Shown piece after piece: positions 38,309 through 49,527 of a stretch of 64,000 nt of DNA; position 1 is the stretch's first letter, and each line of letters starts with the position of its first letter. Made by a program: the position numbers and the translations under genes. The notes below the pieces were generated by a model, which was not told the DNA's origin, did not search any database, and saw nothing but the letters and a program-made list of their open reading frames with translations. Source of the stretch: Porphyridium purpureum (Eukaryota; Rhodophyta; Bangiophyceae; Porphyridiales; Porphyridiaceae); the NCBI GenBank assembly GCA_008690995.1, contig VRMN01000009.1, forward strand, positions 248,001-312,000, read 5' to 3'.

Positions 38309-41300
38309 TACCAAAATCGGGCAGGGTAAAACAATGTCCTAAGAGTGTTACGTCCTTCCTGGGGCCGAGACCTTTCCAATTATTCTTCTTGATAAAGTTT
38401 TAAACAAGCATCTGACGCGTATGCCATGTCGAGGTTCTCCACGACCCACAACGTTACTTGCTCCCATCCCCCACAGCCTCGCGCCTATGGCGCCCCTAAT
38501 TACACCCCAATCCCACAGGCTCCATCAACTCTCCTTTTGACAAGATTGTTGGGGCGTCGTCAGCGACGCGCCGAAGTACTCCGACAGCACCTCTATTTGG
38601 TCAGAAGACGCACCAAATAACGCTTGTTTTACCTTTCATTGTTACTGTGTTACATGATACGTATGAGAACACAGTTGGGTCTTTTGCCGTGGCTGTAAAG
38701 CTGTTAAAATATTATGGATCTTTTTTGGAAGATGCACACACACACACACACCCCGCTCCACTCCGAGACAGTTAATGGGTTTAATCACGCATTCTATCCC
38801 ACAGCTCGCACAAAAGTTGAGGAAAACTTTAACGAGAAGAGGAATCATTTAAATTATCGTACAAAATACAAGAGCTGGACACGGTCCCATCTTCTCACTG
38901 CAATAATGGAACTTCCCTCACCCTCTCACCGAGTGGCACGCAGGTTCATGGTACGTTCGGATTTAGGAGAGAGTCATGAAAAAAGAAAAAGAAAAAAGAC
39001 AACGACTTCATCGGCATGAAGGATTGCGGATGAATGCTCTTCAGGATACCGGGCGGAGTGATTATTGAGGATCCCCTTTAAACACCACGCCGATGAAGTT
39101 GCGTTGAAAAAATCGGCACCAAATCCTTCGGCTTCTTTATATTCAAATATGCAAAGAAACGATTATATCACTTTCAAAAAGCTACTCTGGACCCGCTTTA
39201 CACGAGTCTCTCTCTGCCTTCGAAGAAGAACATCGAGACGGTCGGATGTGCAGAGACACATGCAATTTTGAAGACAACCATATTCTAATTCCACGGATTT
39301 TTTATTGCAGCTTTTCAATTGACGAAAAAATCAATAATATCCACAAGATTGAAGAACAAACTTGCTCATCTCGACAGGATCCAGAGATGTCGAAAGGCCA
39401 AAAATTATCTGCTGCAAGAAGTGGAATATGCCATCAAATGAAAGAAAGGTGGAATAGACTTTTTAAAGCATTCGACAACATTCATGAGTAAGACAGTCTT
39501 TGCAAAATTCAAAAGTCTGATTTGAAGCTGACACTTTAGAGCAGAAGTATAATCAGTGTTCCGTGTTCAATCATTCAAGGGTATCCAAATAAAAAAGCAC
39601 CCGCACTTTTCTGCCCTCCCAGTATACAAAGCGCATTGTCCTAAAAAAATAGGGAAACTACCATACAGGCTAAGGCATGAAAAAGCTTTTGAAGGATAAT
39701 TTTCATGCCCAGAAGTAAGAAGCTCCAAGATGGTCCAAAGTCGATCTTCAGCGATGAGACTTCGATTTTGATTCTTCCGGGCCTCACTTTTGGAAGACGT
39801 ATTTCATGATTAATGGCTGAACCATTCAAAGGTTTACAATTTATTTCTGAAAAGAAGAGAAGAAGGCAACCGTTTCAACGTAGCAGATTTTGATTAATTG
39901 CATCAGAAGCACGTGTTGCATCGCATGCAAAGTTTTAAAGAAAAATACTGTTTGGAAAGAAATTACAAGGGCCCCTCTAAAGGTTTAACACATACGTATA
40001 TTTTGGTCTTTAATTGGTAAAGACACAAGTGTAAAAAGACACATTCCACCATCGTCGAAAGGATGCTTGAATGAATGCAGATACATTGAGATATATCTAG
40101 GTAAAAATTGGACTTGAAAGATCATATCTTGTATATTGCTTGATTTCAAAACCACCGCACCATCTTATGCTCTTATAAATTGAGAAGTGGACTGGGTCAT
40201 TTTTTAAAGTACGTTTCGCGGATAGAAGGTCTTACGAACACGCTAGTTATCGAGATTGAAAGTGACCCACAAGGTGATATATTGCTTCGCAACTTGAATA
40301 ATGTAATAATCAATGTAATTCAAGTGAAAGTTCTACACAATAAGTTTTCTGGCATGGATCTTAATATCATTGTGCTTCATCATTTTTTGCTGAACTGGAT
40401 TGACACCTTTCACGTTGGCATGGTACATTTGCATGGATGTGCGTCAGATTTCAAACTTTAAATTGTTTTCGACCTTTCTGGATCCTATGTTGTTTTTCAT
40501 ATGGAAAGTGATTTGACTGGACTGTATTCGTGCAGATTGATGGTCAAAAGTAGGCAGAGCTTCTAGGAGCCGCTTTCCTGGTGCAATTTGTGCACAGAGG
40601 CTTTTGAACAGAAATGCAGCCCTGCTGATTAATAACGAAGTCGAGATTTTCGTCGGTGAATTTATGGTGGAGTTGTTCTGCGTCAATCACGGCATTTCGT
40701 TTCGAGCTAGACATTCCGAAGCTTATTGTATATGATTGCTTTTCCTCTACTGACTCTTTGAATATCCTTTTCAATCACTTAAGGGAAAGCATGATGGGAA
40801 ATATGTTCCTAGCGTCGCCTGATCTTGTGTAAAAGCAACACGGAAAACGTTGAAAAATGAATGTTTTCGGAATTTTCACTGAGGACTTTCTCCAATCAGC
40901 GACGTACACGTACAGATCTGCCGTCAACTTTGCCAATTCTTCCCTCGCATAATCTGGTACCGCATTTAGGTGCATTGTATATTTGACAAGAATTTCGAGA
41001 GGAAGGGAGACATTTATATTCTTGCCTTTCTCATCGTGCTTCTTACGAAATTTTGAGCCAAAGATATTCACCATCGAAGTATGTTTTTAGCCCGAAGTGT
41101 TTACTCGGCTCGCATTAGAATCTCTTTGGCTAATTCAAGTGATTTAAAGTAGGGCGATTGACTTGACAATCTTTCACTTAGTATGGTTCTCTGTTGATTT
41201 TGCATGCCTGCAAAGCTTGAGAAAATAATTTACATGTTCAGCAGGGAATCAAGCTGGAAGAAAGAGATTCACTTGGAAATTAGTTTAAATCTCCTCGAGT

Positions 41301-42850
41301 ACAATCTGCGTTGCATGTACTTTACATGTTGAATACTTTCATTATCGTTCTAATCCGAAACACTGATTCTCGAGTGAAACTGCATTTCTGCAGCACACTG
41401 TGATTTCCATTATTCGCATGGCCAATACTGTGTCATCCTGCCTCGTGCCATGGGCAAGTGGTGCCAGGGGCTCAGACAAAAGTCGAGAAGGAATGTCTTT
41501 GGTGCTGAATTTCTCGGTGAGTAGGAGCATAGCCTTTTACTTCATTTTTTGTGAGTCTGCGGCCTTTCTTTGTGGTTGGCTATTCATGGACTGACACGTT
41601 GATTGTTTTGACGTTGCGTTTGATCTATTTGCGATCAATAACATGAATTTGCGAGCTTTGCAAACTATTCGAAAGTAATCGGCACTCAATATCGTTACAT
41701 TTCTGCATGTTGAGTGAATGTTCATCACACATTGAACCCTCACCGGTGTTTGGATTTTTGGAGGTGCACAGCAGTGACATTTCAGCGGAATTCTTAATTA
41801 TGAATGAGTATTGTGGGTGAAGTACGTGTAAACTTGATAGTAGACAAGGATTCTGAAAATTCGAAGCAGATTCATGTAAATCTGGAGAGTCCTAGGGAAG
41901 AGCGACTTCGTGGCACCGAGCATGACTGAAACCCAGCACTCTGAACTTTGAACTAATGGAAAATAGTCAAAAGAGTTCTTCGAACTAGAGTATTGAAGTT
42001 GAATTCAGATTGAATGTTATTCGTGCCACCTCGCTCCTGCATTCTCCAAAAACCAAAAAAACAAAACAAAACATTTCCATTTCTTTTGATGACCTCTTTC
42101 CACTGCAGCACAGTGGATGGCTGCTCGCCGTGTACAAATTTGTAAAGTCCTTTCATTGGTCGACTGTTTAATTTGCGGGCACATGAGACAGATATCCAAG
42201 CTGGGGACTGGAGAGAAAGCCGAACTTTGCCATGAATGAAATGATGAAAATCAAAAGAAAGCTTTGGCCCAGGAGCGGTCATCAACAGACTGCTTTGTGG
42301 ATCTCTCGCTTGTTAGAAATAGCCACCGATTTTGCTTTTCACTCAACCACAAGTGGTAAAGTGCAGACCATTCTGTTCGGCTAAGATGTCATTTACCTAC
42401 AAGTCTCATACATTCTATCGACAGACCGTATCTATTGCACGTCGACCTGTTGTGTAAGTACGAACCCCTTCAACTTGTAGGAACGTACGGCTCCTGTATC
42501 TCGGGGGAAGTCTCGACCGAAAGAGGACACAAATTGGCTTGGAGAACGTCCAACGCAGTGTGGTCGCAGTGTTCATTTACCTAGAGAAATCAATGTCACG
42601 GTCGCGATCCAATTGCTGTGGTACTGCACGTATGCATCTGACCGAGCACGCTCGTAAATGAATGTCATGAGGCTACGTCATGCCCAGTTCACAAGTATGT
42701 CCATGCATGGCCTAAGATGCTCGACACAGTTGCAGTCGCGAAAGCCTCGACTCATCCCATCACAAACGGCTGTAACGACCTCCAACCAAGGCGAATTCGC
42801 CAACCGATACATGCGTAGGAAGGATTACTTCTCCGCCTGAAATGTTCTTA
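38309..42850. other. AT-rich region without an intact gene
   Basis: These 4.5 kb are markedly richer in A+T than the rest of the window and contain only short frames. A CA dinucleotide run lies at about 38732-38749. Some short minus-strand stretches between about 40.4 and 42.3 kb have protein-like composition, so part of this may be the relic of an old element or gene, but I cannot name a family. No tRNA or rRNA is seen. Confidence 0.5.
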
Positions 42851-43726
42851 ATCGATTGCGATCTATGATTCTCAATTAGGCACCAGAGAAAGCTCTCGTG
42901 AAGGGAGCCAAGCGAAGCCTGACAGAATAGAACTTCTATGCTCAGGGTTGACGACGCTTGGTCGGGCGTCGCTGCAGCGGTCTGATACCTTATCTTGATT
43001 CCGTGCCCTTTGACAAGAGGGCGCTACCTTCAAAACCCAATCTTCGTCCATTCGTTCGCTGTGTGGCTTGTGGTCCGCCTCTAATTCATATGCAAGAGTA
43101 TTGTACACCATCACGGGTCCGCCACGACTCAATTCGCGACTGTGGAGCTTCCGAAAGGTCTCAGAATCTGCACCATCATGGTGGCGGTATCCTGCTCCCG
43201 AAATTCCTGCATCCCGAAACTGACTCTACGCCCACCAGTCACCAGGACCGGTCCGCATGCCGCCAACCCGATGCCTCTGCTGCATTCCAGCGCTCCCTGA
43301 ATTGCGTGGCGGCCCCGGATGCTGGTGGCGTGACAATCTCGCAGCGGCTGCGGCTCCGATACCACCGTGAGCAAACCTGGACGTTGTTCGGCAGTGCATT
43401 TACGCCGAGCCGAGCTCGCGAGGACGACTCGGCGGCCACGGTTACACGGGAGCGCTAAGCTGCGAGCTGCGCGCGGTGCTCGGCAAATGCGTTGCGGCGC
43501 TGCGGCTCTGAACCCTACTGCAAGTAGATGTACAGTGCGTGCTTACATTTACTATCGTTCGCGCTGCGTCGACGCTGGCCGGGCTTCGGCTGTTGCGCGA
43601 GCACCTGGGCACTCACGCAAGGCGTCCGGCATTCAGCGCGGAGCGGCTCTGGCGTTCCTGCTTCCGCGGGTGATTGCTTCCACGACGGGCTGCTTGTACT
43701 TGGATGCCACGGAAGCCCGGGATGGA
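42851..43726. other. Intergenic region upstream of the CAMKL kinase
   Basis: Composition returns to GC-rich. Frames open on both strands lack known domains. The kinase frame stays open back to a GTG at 43367, but the extension looks non-coding. A GTACAGTG octamer lies at 43530-43537. Confidence 0.45.
43530..43537. promoter_or_regulatory. GTACAGTG octamer upstream of the kinase
   Basis: This is one copy of the recurrent octamer, 190 bp before the ATG at 43727. Confidence 0.4.
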
Positions 43727-44926
43727 ATGACGGACGTAGCTGGTCGACGTCCACCTGTTCATTTCCGCCCTCGCGAAATTGGTATCGACTACGAGGACGC
43801 CGATGGCGCCGCACCCAAGGCCGGAAGCGGGCTCGCAGACTTGTTCGTGACACAAGTCGGGCCGTACAAAGTCGGGCAAACGATCGGGACGGGGAGTATC
43901 GGCAAGGTCTTGCTTGCCCAGCACGTCATCTCGAAGGAGTTGGTGGCGATAAAGTTCATCCGCAAAAGCTTGCTTGACGCCGACGAGTCACTCGCGCGCA
44001 AAGTGACAAGAGAAACGGTCATCATGAAGTTGTTCGATCATCCGCACGTTTTGCGCCTGTACGACGTGTATGAGAACGACGCCTACTTGATGCTGGTGCT
44101 CGAATACGCGCAGAACGGCGAGCTCTTTGACTATGTGGCCGAGTATGGCTATCTGGATGAGCGCCTGGCGGCGAAGTACTTCCACCAACTGATCTCAGGC
44201 GTGCAGTGTTATCAACGGAGAATGGTGGCTCACCGCGACCTGAAGCCGGAAAATCTTCTTCTCGACGAGAATATGGACATCAAGATTGCGGACTTCGGGA
44301 TGGCAGCGATGTGCTCTTCTGGTGTGCTTCTGAAATCCGCTTGCGGTAGTCCGCATTATGCTGCTCCTGAAGTTATATCGGGTTTGGGGTATAACGGGCT
44401 CTTGTCGGACTTGTGGAGCTGCGGGGTTGTTCTCTACGTTCTTGTGTGTGGTGGCTTGCCTTTTGATGACGACTATGTCTCGAACATGATGAGGAAAATA
44501 AGCGTCGCCGAGTTTGTGATTCCGGAGGAGCTCTCGGTAGAGGTCAAGGACCTGATTTCTAGGCTTCTTGTAGTCGACGCGGAGCAGCGCCTGAGTATTC
44601 CGGAGATTTTATCGCACCCTTGGATGAAGCAAGTAGAGCCGGTCCGGTACCAGGATTCTTACGGTGACCTTTGCTTGGAGCCTGTCAGTGATCCTGTAGC
44701 GAGCTGGGTCTCGCATCTTGTAGATTTAGGGCTGGACACGGAAGAGGTGATTCGCTCAAAGCTTGCGAATCCGGGGAACGACGAGATTCAGCGGGATTAT
44801 TACCAGCTTGCACGGCATAATGTGCTGCGGCGAGCAAAGCGCGCTGGACTCACGGGAGAGCAGCTTTCTGTTGCTCTTCGAGAATTCAAAGATTGTCCGA
44901 AAATGGGATCTGGTCCTCTTGAATAG
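43727..44926 (+). CDS. CAMKL-family Ser/Thr protein kinase (SNF1/BRSK/GIN4-like)
   Basis: The product is a 399-residue kinase. Seen: Gly-loop TIGTGSIGKV, VAIKFI, HRDLKPENLLLD, DFGMA, and the activation segment SACGSPHYAAPEVISG. CGSPHYA(A/C)PE is the form found in BRSK/SAD, GIN4 and related kinases rather than in AMPK itself, which has CGSPNYAAPE. The kinase domain covers about residues 45-300. The remaining 100 residues contain a short helical part (SHLVDLGLDTEEVIRSKL) in the place of the UBA-like domain usual in this group. The frame opens at a GTG at 43367; the ATG at 43727 gives the shortest sensible leader. Polarity or cell-cycle roles are known for relatives; here it is open. Confidence 0.85.
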   Translation: MTDVAGRRPPVHFRPREIGIDYEDADGAAPKAGSGLADLFVTQVGPYKVGQTIGTGSIGKVLLAQHVISKELVAIKFIRKSLLDADESLARKVTRETVIMKLFDHPHVLRLYDVYENDAYLMLVLEYAQNGELFDYVAEYGYLDERLAAKYFHQLISGVQCYQRRMVAHRDLKPENLLLDENMDIKIADFGMAAMCSSGVLLKSACGSPHYAAPEVISGLGYNGLLSDLWSCGVVLYVLVCGGLPFDDDYVSNMMRKISVAEFVIPEELSVEVKDLISRLLVVDAEQRLSIPEILSHPWMKQVEPVRYQDSYGDLCLEPVSDPVASWVSHLVDLGLDTEEVIRSKLANPGNDEIQRDYYQLARHNVLRRAKRAGLTGEQLSVALREFKDCPKMGSGPLE

Positions 44927-45287
44927 TAGTTCCGTGGGTCGGGTTGCGTGCAGTGATTGGCGCTTCTTTGAGAAACTGTTGGGCTCGAATGAACAATGTT
45001 GTAGTTTGCACGCACGCTTATTTATATGACACGTATCGCGAGTTGTTTCCAGAGGGGCGACCATCACTGCGAATTCTGACAAGGATGGCCCGGTGTTTGG
45101 AAAACCGACACACAGATGTTGTATGAAGGCCACAACTGTCCGGTCTTCAATGTGTTGATTTGTACGAGCTGCCGAAGAGACGGACATGATCGGTGCCTAG
45201 TCTGGCAAAAATCCGTACTTTCAGCGTGAGAATTGCAGGGGTGAACTGAAGAAAGAAGGCAAACTTTTACATATGATTTATGCCAAC
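44927..45287. other. Convergent intergenic region
   Basis: This is 361 bp between the ends of the kinase and V-ATPase D genes. I see no gene or repeat in it; it should hold both 3' ends. Confidence 0.5.
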
Positions 45288-46115
45288 CTAGAAAATGACA
45301 TCCGCGTCCTCGCCTCCGGTGGCAGCGCCAATGAGGGACTCCTTTTGGAAGTGAGCATTATCAAACCCGCCCAGCGCACTTTTCGCCCGCTCGTCACGGT
45401 GTTTCATTTCCTCTGCCTCTTTGATCCTTCGCTCACGGTCCTTCTTGTTCTGAATAAGCTTCAGCCGAAAGAACTCCTCACGTTCCAGTTCATCCAGTTC
45501 ACTGATAATGTAGGAGATGGTATTGTTGATCCTCGGTTTGACGACATTCTCCAGGGCATTGACACGGCGGTTTGTGAGCTTAATGGCAAGGTCCAAAATG
45601 ATGAAAGCGGTCTGCAAAGAGGCAAGGGAAATAAGCATCAGCAGCGATTTCTGGAAGGATTCACGCGCCTCGCTCACTTGCTGACCACCCTTGCTCAGCC
45701 CCGTGAGTGTTCCACCTCGTTGCGATGGATCTTTTGCGTTTGATCCCAAGCCACCGGTGGCAGCAGACTCCTGGTACGTGGCAAAGGCCGGAATCATAAC
45801 GCCCGCGACGTTGTCGGGGGTAAGCTTGATTTTGTTCGCAGGTTCAGACACGTTTTCCATGACCACGTACTTGAGCTCCTCCCCAAATGTGTACTTTGCA
45901 AGCGCAAGGGAGAGCATGGAATCCTTGGACTGATCACCTGCGGCGGTCTTCTGCTCCATAATGTCCTTGAGGATGGACCGAAACCGGACCAGGAGGGCGT
46001 CCGACTTTTTCTTGAGCATGGAGTGACCCTTTGTGGCGCCCGCGAGTTTTGCCTTCATCTGCTGCAACGTCATGCGCGAGGGCACGACGGCCAATCGCGT
46101 GCCCGTGCCCGACAT
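45288..46115 (-). CDS. ATP6V1D: V-type proton ATPase subunit D
   Basis: The product is a 275-residue subunit of the central rotor stalk of the vacuolar proton pump. Seen: the start [32 protein letters not shown], a strongly conserved family N-terminus (here described in part: Lys-rich helix at residues 20-45), then [14 protein letters not shown] and the C-terminal helix [15 protein letters not shown], which form the long antiparallel coiled coil. The KDRERR-rich tail is also typical. Length is slightly above the usual 245-260 residues. It is divergent from the HT-repeat gene, with 708 bp between starts. Confidence 0.95.
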   Translation of the reverse strand: MSGTGTRLAVVPSRMTLQQMKAKLAGATKGHSMLKKKSDALLVRFRSILKDIMEQKTAAGDQSKDSMLSLALAKYTFGEELKYVVMENVSEPANKIKLTPDNVAGVMIPAFATYQESAATGGLGSNAKDPSQRGGTLTGLSKGGQQVSEARESFQKSLLMLISLASLQTAFIILDLAIKLTNRRVNALENVVKPRINNTISYIISELDELEREEFFRLKLIQNKKDRERRIKEAEEMKHRDERAKSALGGFDNAHFQKESLIGAATGGEDADVIF

Positions 46116-46823
46116 ATTTGCGTGGTGTTCCTACGTGTGCGATCGTCCCGGGAGCGCACGGCCTCGCGTCAGTCGGCGCGTGCACCTCAGCTGTTCGTCG
46201 CGGATCAGCGCTGGACGGTACACGGTTTGCGGCGAGCACCCGAGGTCTCAAACCCTTTGCGCCCGCGACTCGCGCACCGACGGTGTGTCTACGAGGCGCG
46301 AATCGCTGCGGCAAGTGCAAGTGTGGAGCGGTAAACGTCTTGCCCCGCACCAACCACGAACCCGCTGCAACGTCCCACCCGCCACGTACAGTTGGGCCGT
46401 TGGCTCGAACTGTACCGCGTGGATTTGAACCGGCTGAACGCGCGCGCAGTCGCGCCGCGCAGCTGTACGCCGCGCGCGCGGCGCTGAACACGCGCGCCAA
46501 GCGTGCCATCCACCGCACTGTACCTGCGCATGACTGCAGAGGTTGATGTCTTGCGCTTGTGGCGCGCCCCGCGGCTCGCATGCATTGGCGCGGTGCGACG
46601 GTCCGGGGCGAACTGCACACACGCTTCGGCCCCGTGCGTTCACCAGCGCGCGACCCGTACACTCCGTGTATGGCACCAGCGAGCTGCTGTGCTGTTCTGA
46701 CCGTGCATTGCCCCTTCAGAACCTTGCTTGCAAAGGAGGACGACGGAGGCGTGCGCCGTCCGTCCGTCGGTTCGCTCAGCGCAAACGCGTGCTTCTTGTG
46801 ACGACTTCTGCCGCGCGCCCGGA
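46116..46823. other. Divergent intergenic region rich in GTAC motifs
   Basis: This is 708 bp of GC-rich DNA with GTACAGT at 46386-46392, ACTGTAC at 46409-46415 and CACTGTAC at 46516-46523, plus other TGTAC words. Its frames show no domains. It is probably a shared promoter region for V-ATPase D and the HT-repeat gene. Confidence 0.45.
46386..46523. promoter_or_regulatory. Cluster of three CACTGTAC-like motifs
   Basis: The copies at 46386-46392, 46409-46415 and 46516-46523 lie between divergent starts at 46115 and 46824, the densest cluster in the window. Confidence 0.42.
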
Positions 46824-48845
46824 ATGGGTGCCAAGCGGACAAAGCTCTCTGCAGACGAAAGTCTTGGGGACTTGCCAGACCTACACCACGACCAAGCACA
46901 CGATTTGCCTGAAGTACACATGAACTTGTCCCACGCTGGCCAAGAACGGCAAGTCGAGGAGGACGAGGGCATCGTGGGGCATACGGATGGGCATACGGAT
47001 GGGCATACGGAACAGCATACGGAACAGCATACGGATGGGCATACGGAACAGCATACGGAACAGCATACGGATGGGCATACGGAACAGCATACGGAACAGC
47101 ATACGGAACAGCATACGGAACAGCATACGGAACAGCATACGGAGCGAGCTGGACACAATGAAGGGGAAGCCGATGCTATTGGTATCGTCTCTCATGCAGA
47201 GGAACAGGTTCGTCATGTCGACGACCACAATCATCCATCCAAAGACCGCGCGGATGAGGGTATGGTGGATGCGTTGAACGAAGCTGCGGTAGTTGCCGAA
47301 CACGAAATGGACGTCGTGCAAAACTCTGCTGGCGCTGGCGAAGACGAGCAAGAGCGGGAAGAATCGCACCAGAGGCACAAGAGGGCACGCGTTGCGAAAG
47401 AAGAAGGCGGCGACCTTGTGCAGCACGACGAGCTGGGTCTCAATGGACAGCCTGTCTTTCGGAAAGAGCTTTTTGCGGCCACAGGACATACGACACATTA
47501 CAAGGAGCGAGAAATCTTTCAAATGATTCTGTGGATGATGCTGCGAGAAGAGTTGGTATCTTCAAAGTACTGGGACGCTGCTCATTGCCATGGCGTCTGT
47601 CCCGCGCGATCACCAGGTGCGATGAAGCAGTTTCATTACTTGAAGTTGTATCAGTACAAGGACCGCGTGCGATTTTTGCGAGCTGTGTTGCACCATCGTT
47701 TCGGGACAGCTCGGGAAGCAGTCGAAGAATTGGGTATTGCGGCGGATGACTCGATGGTTCAGCGCGCTCAGAGCGAATTTGACATGCTCTCTGAAGATCC
47801 TGTGGTTATTCCAGAAGACTTAGACGTCGCGCGCATAGTTCGTGAGGTGAATGAGCAATCCGCCAGAAAGCGAGATTCGACGCCGCGTCGCACGCGTGGC
47901 GCGAACGGAACAACAGCGCGTGCCATTTCTGGTTCTGTAGCGTCGGAACGACCGTGTTTTGCGGAAGATGCGTCGGCAGATCTGACCACAGCAGAAGGCT
48001 CTGTGGTGCCGGTTGCACCAGACTTGGCTACGAATGGGAGGAATAGTGTGGTGGTTCCGTCCTCATGCGGCGGTGTTGGATTGTCTGTCGATGTGGATAC
48101 TAAGTCATCCTTGGATGTGGTGGATGATGCCCCCTTCGGTGTTGATGAAGTGCAAAAAGTTGCTCTTTGGGGCCTTCATATGCGGAACTCGGACCACGCG
48201 GTAAACTTGGTGAGGACTTGGAGACTCGGGCAGAAACATGGAGTCTGCCCTTCGCGGCGTGCGCGTGCTTTAAAAACGCTCTTTCTGAAGCTGGCGTCTG
48301 AGTGTATCCTTGAAGTCATTGAGCAATGGGCCATAGGCTTGTACGGAGGTGTGGATGCGGCCATGGTGAGCAGGGGAATGTCCGTTCCATCTGCAGAGGA
48401 GGTTCGGAGCTCAGGGACTTTCGATGGTGTCCCCTTCACCGTACCGCCAGGAATTGACGAGGATACGGGATTCGGTGCTGTTCTGCCCGAACTGGTGGAT
48501 GAGTTGGACGAGTTCGGACGTCCAAAGTATATATATTTACGCGACGGGCGCATTCTGTGCGATGCTGTCTATTTACCGGACCTTCAGACGTTTTCAGGTA
48601 CCGTCGATGAGCTCGAGGACATCAGATCGAAGTGGGCGCACATGCTGCTCCTATGCACGCAAAATGCGGAGAGCATTCGTGCCCGAAATCGCGTATCCCC
48701 CGTCCAAGCATCACACCGACTCTCAGGTCTCGCGCTAGCCTATGAAATACCAATCGGAGCTATCTATGGAGCCTTCTTTACATTTAATTGTGACTTCAAG
48801 CGGCTTCAGCGATGGTGCAAAGTTTGGCATGATGAGCGATGCTGA
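46824..48845 (+). CDS. Unrecognised protein with HT-repeat and two HGVCP modules
   Basis: The product is a 673-residue protein of unknown family. After an acidic N-terminus comes a run of 14 tetrapeptides HT(DG/EQ) (residues 53-108), which puts a His at every fourth position. A polar, basic linker follows (RHKRARVAKEE). Two related modules then occur, each with a LW pair about 20 residues before HGVCP(A/S)R and an A(M/L)K step after it (HGVCP at 256-260 and 472-476). A C-terminal region holds YIYLRDGRILCDAVYLPDLQ. The frame opens at a TTG at 46728; the ATG at 46824 is the first. It could be a DNA-binding or regulatory protein from its basic and acidic segments, but this is a guess. Confidence 0.72.
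   Translation: MGAKRTKLSADESLGDLPDLHHDQAHDLPEVHMNLSHAGQERQVEEDEGIVGHTDGHTDGHTEQHTEQHTDGHTEQHTEQHTDGHTEQHTEQHTEQHTEQHTEQHTERAGHNEGEADAIGIVSHAEEQVRHVDDHNHPSKDRADEGMVDALNEAAVVAEHEMDVVQNSAGAGEDEQEREESHQRHKRARVAKEEGGDLVQHDELGLNGQPVFRKELFAATGHTTHYKEREIFQMILWMMLREELVSSKYWDAAHCHGVCPARSPGAMKQFHYLKLYQYKDRVRFLRAVLHHRFGTAREAVEELGIAADDSMVQRAQSEFDMLSEDPVVIPEDLDVARIVREVNEQSARKRDSTPRRTRGANGTTARAISGSVASERPCFAEDASADLTTAEGSVVPVAPDLATNGRNSVVVPSSCGGVGLSVDVDTKSSLDVVDDAPFGVDEVQKVALWGLHMRNSDHAVNLVRTWRLGQKHGVCPSRRARALKTLFLKLASECILEVIEQWAIGLYGGVDAAMVSRGMSVPSAEEVRSSGTFDGVPFTVPPGIDEDTGFGAVLPELVDELDEFGRPKYIYLRDGRILCDAVYLPDLQTFSGTVDELEDIRSKWAHMLLLCTQNAESIRARNRVSPVQASHRLSGLALAYEIPIGAIYGAFFTFNCDFKRLQRWCKVWHDERC
46980..47147 (+). 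repeat. In-frame 12-bp minisatellite (14 units)
   Basis: Fourteen copies of CATACGGATGGG or CATACGGAACAG code for HTDG or HTEQ. The order of the two types (DDEEDEEDEEEEEE) shows a 3-unit higher-order repeat DEE at its centre. All units keep the frame, and no stop arises in any of the three frames on this strand. Confidence 0.95.
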
Positions 48846-49077
48846 TGTGCGCACCGGTTTTCGAAACGGCCTTACCACTCGTGATCAGCGTCCGATGCCA
48901 AGTAAAGGAAGCAAGCCACGTCTCTCATCGCATGAGATTCTGCAGACGGATCAAGTGGTACATGAGTGTGCTTCGCGTTTTCGAGGTTTTCTGTTTCGGC
49001 GCAAAGTGACCGTAGACGCGCATTTTCACGAAGTGCACGAAAAGAAAGGAGAAGATCAGAAGAGGCGTCCACTTATG

Positions 49078-49383
49078 TCAGAAGATCAGTTCACCTCTAG
49101 CGTGTCTCGGTCTAGATTCCGGCGCGCAACACCGTGCCCGGCCCCGGCCGGCTCGAGGACGAGAAGGGAAACGTGGAGGAAGCGAACAGGCACCTACCTC
49201 TTGTCGCTTAACGCATTCGCTTAGAAGCGCCATTTGACGGGAGCACTTGGCTTCCGAAAAGTTGTGCTGCCGAAAGCAATCCAGCATGCTGATCAGCGCC
49301 GGTGTACACTCGGACTGGCGCGCAACCATGCGCTCGATGACCTTGCGCTTCGGCAACCCGGCGCCCTGCGGCCTCTTGCCCAT
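49078..49383 (-). CDS. Mitochondrial small-subunit ribosomal protein mS37 (CHCHD1/Mrp10), twin CX9C
   Basis: The small protein starting at the ATG at 49383 has four cysteines at 26, 36, 47 and 57, spacing CX9C-X10-CX9C. This is the pattern of mS37 (yeast Mrp10, human CHCHD1), a mitoribosomal protein folded by the Mia40 disulfide relay. A basic N-terminus (MGKRPQGAGLPKRK) and the sequence DCFRQHNFSEAKC also fit. Read through, it has 101 residues, but after codon 62 the sequence becomes Pro/Arg-rich noise directly at a strong splice donor (GAG|GTAGGT at 49198/49197). An acceptor at about 49097 would end the protein one codon later. The upstream frame beyond 49383 is unlikely to be used. Confidence 0.75.
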   Translation of the reverse strand: MGKRPQGAGLPKRKVIERMVARQSECTPALISMLDCFRQHNFSEAKCSRQMALLSECVKRQEVGACSLPPRFPSRPRAGRGRARCCAPESRPRHARGELIF

Positions 49384-49519
49384 GCTGGCCTCCCCGCTGT
49401 GTCTCTTTCGCGCGCGCGCTCGACGCTTGCCGTTCCGCGTCCGGGTTCCGAGCACCTGTCTCGACGCACGCGGCAAACCCCGCAGATCGCCGCCACGTTC
49501 TGCGTCAAGGCGGGCGGGT

Positions 49520-49527
49520 GTACAGTG
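49520..49527. promoter_or_regulatory. GTACAGTG octamer upstream of the hydrolase
   Basis: The octamer sits within TGTACAGTGCGC, 152 bp before the ATG at 49679 and 137 bp from the divergent mS37 start. Confidence 0.42.

Noticed and set aside
46418-46432. GGTTCAAATCC on the minus strand, a tRNA B-box-like sequence
   Set aside because: Only two of five T-stem pairs form, and there is no cloverleaf around it.
46980-47147. CRISPR-like array
   Set aside because: Units are 12 bp, contiguous, without spacers and in frame within a protein gene; it is a coding minisatellite.
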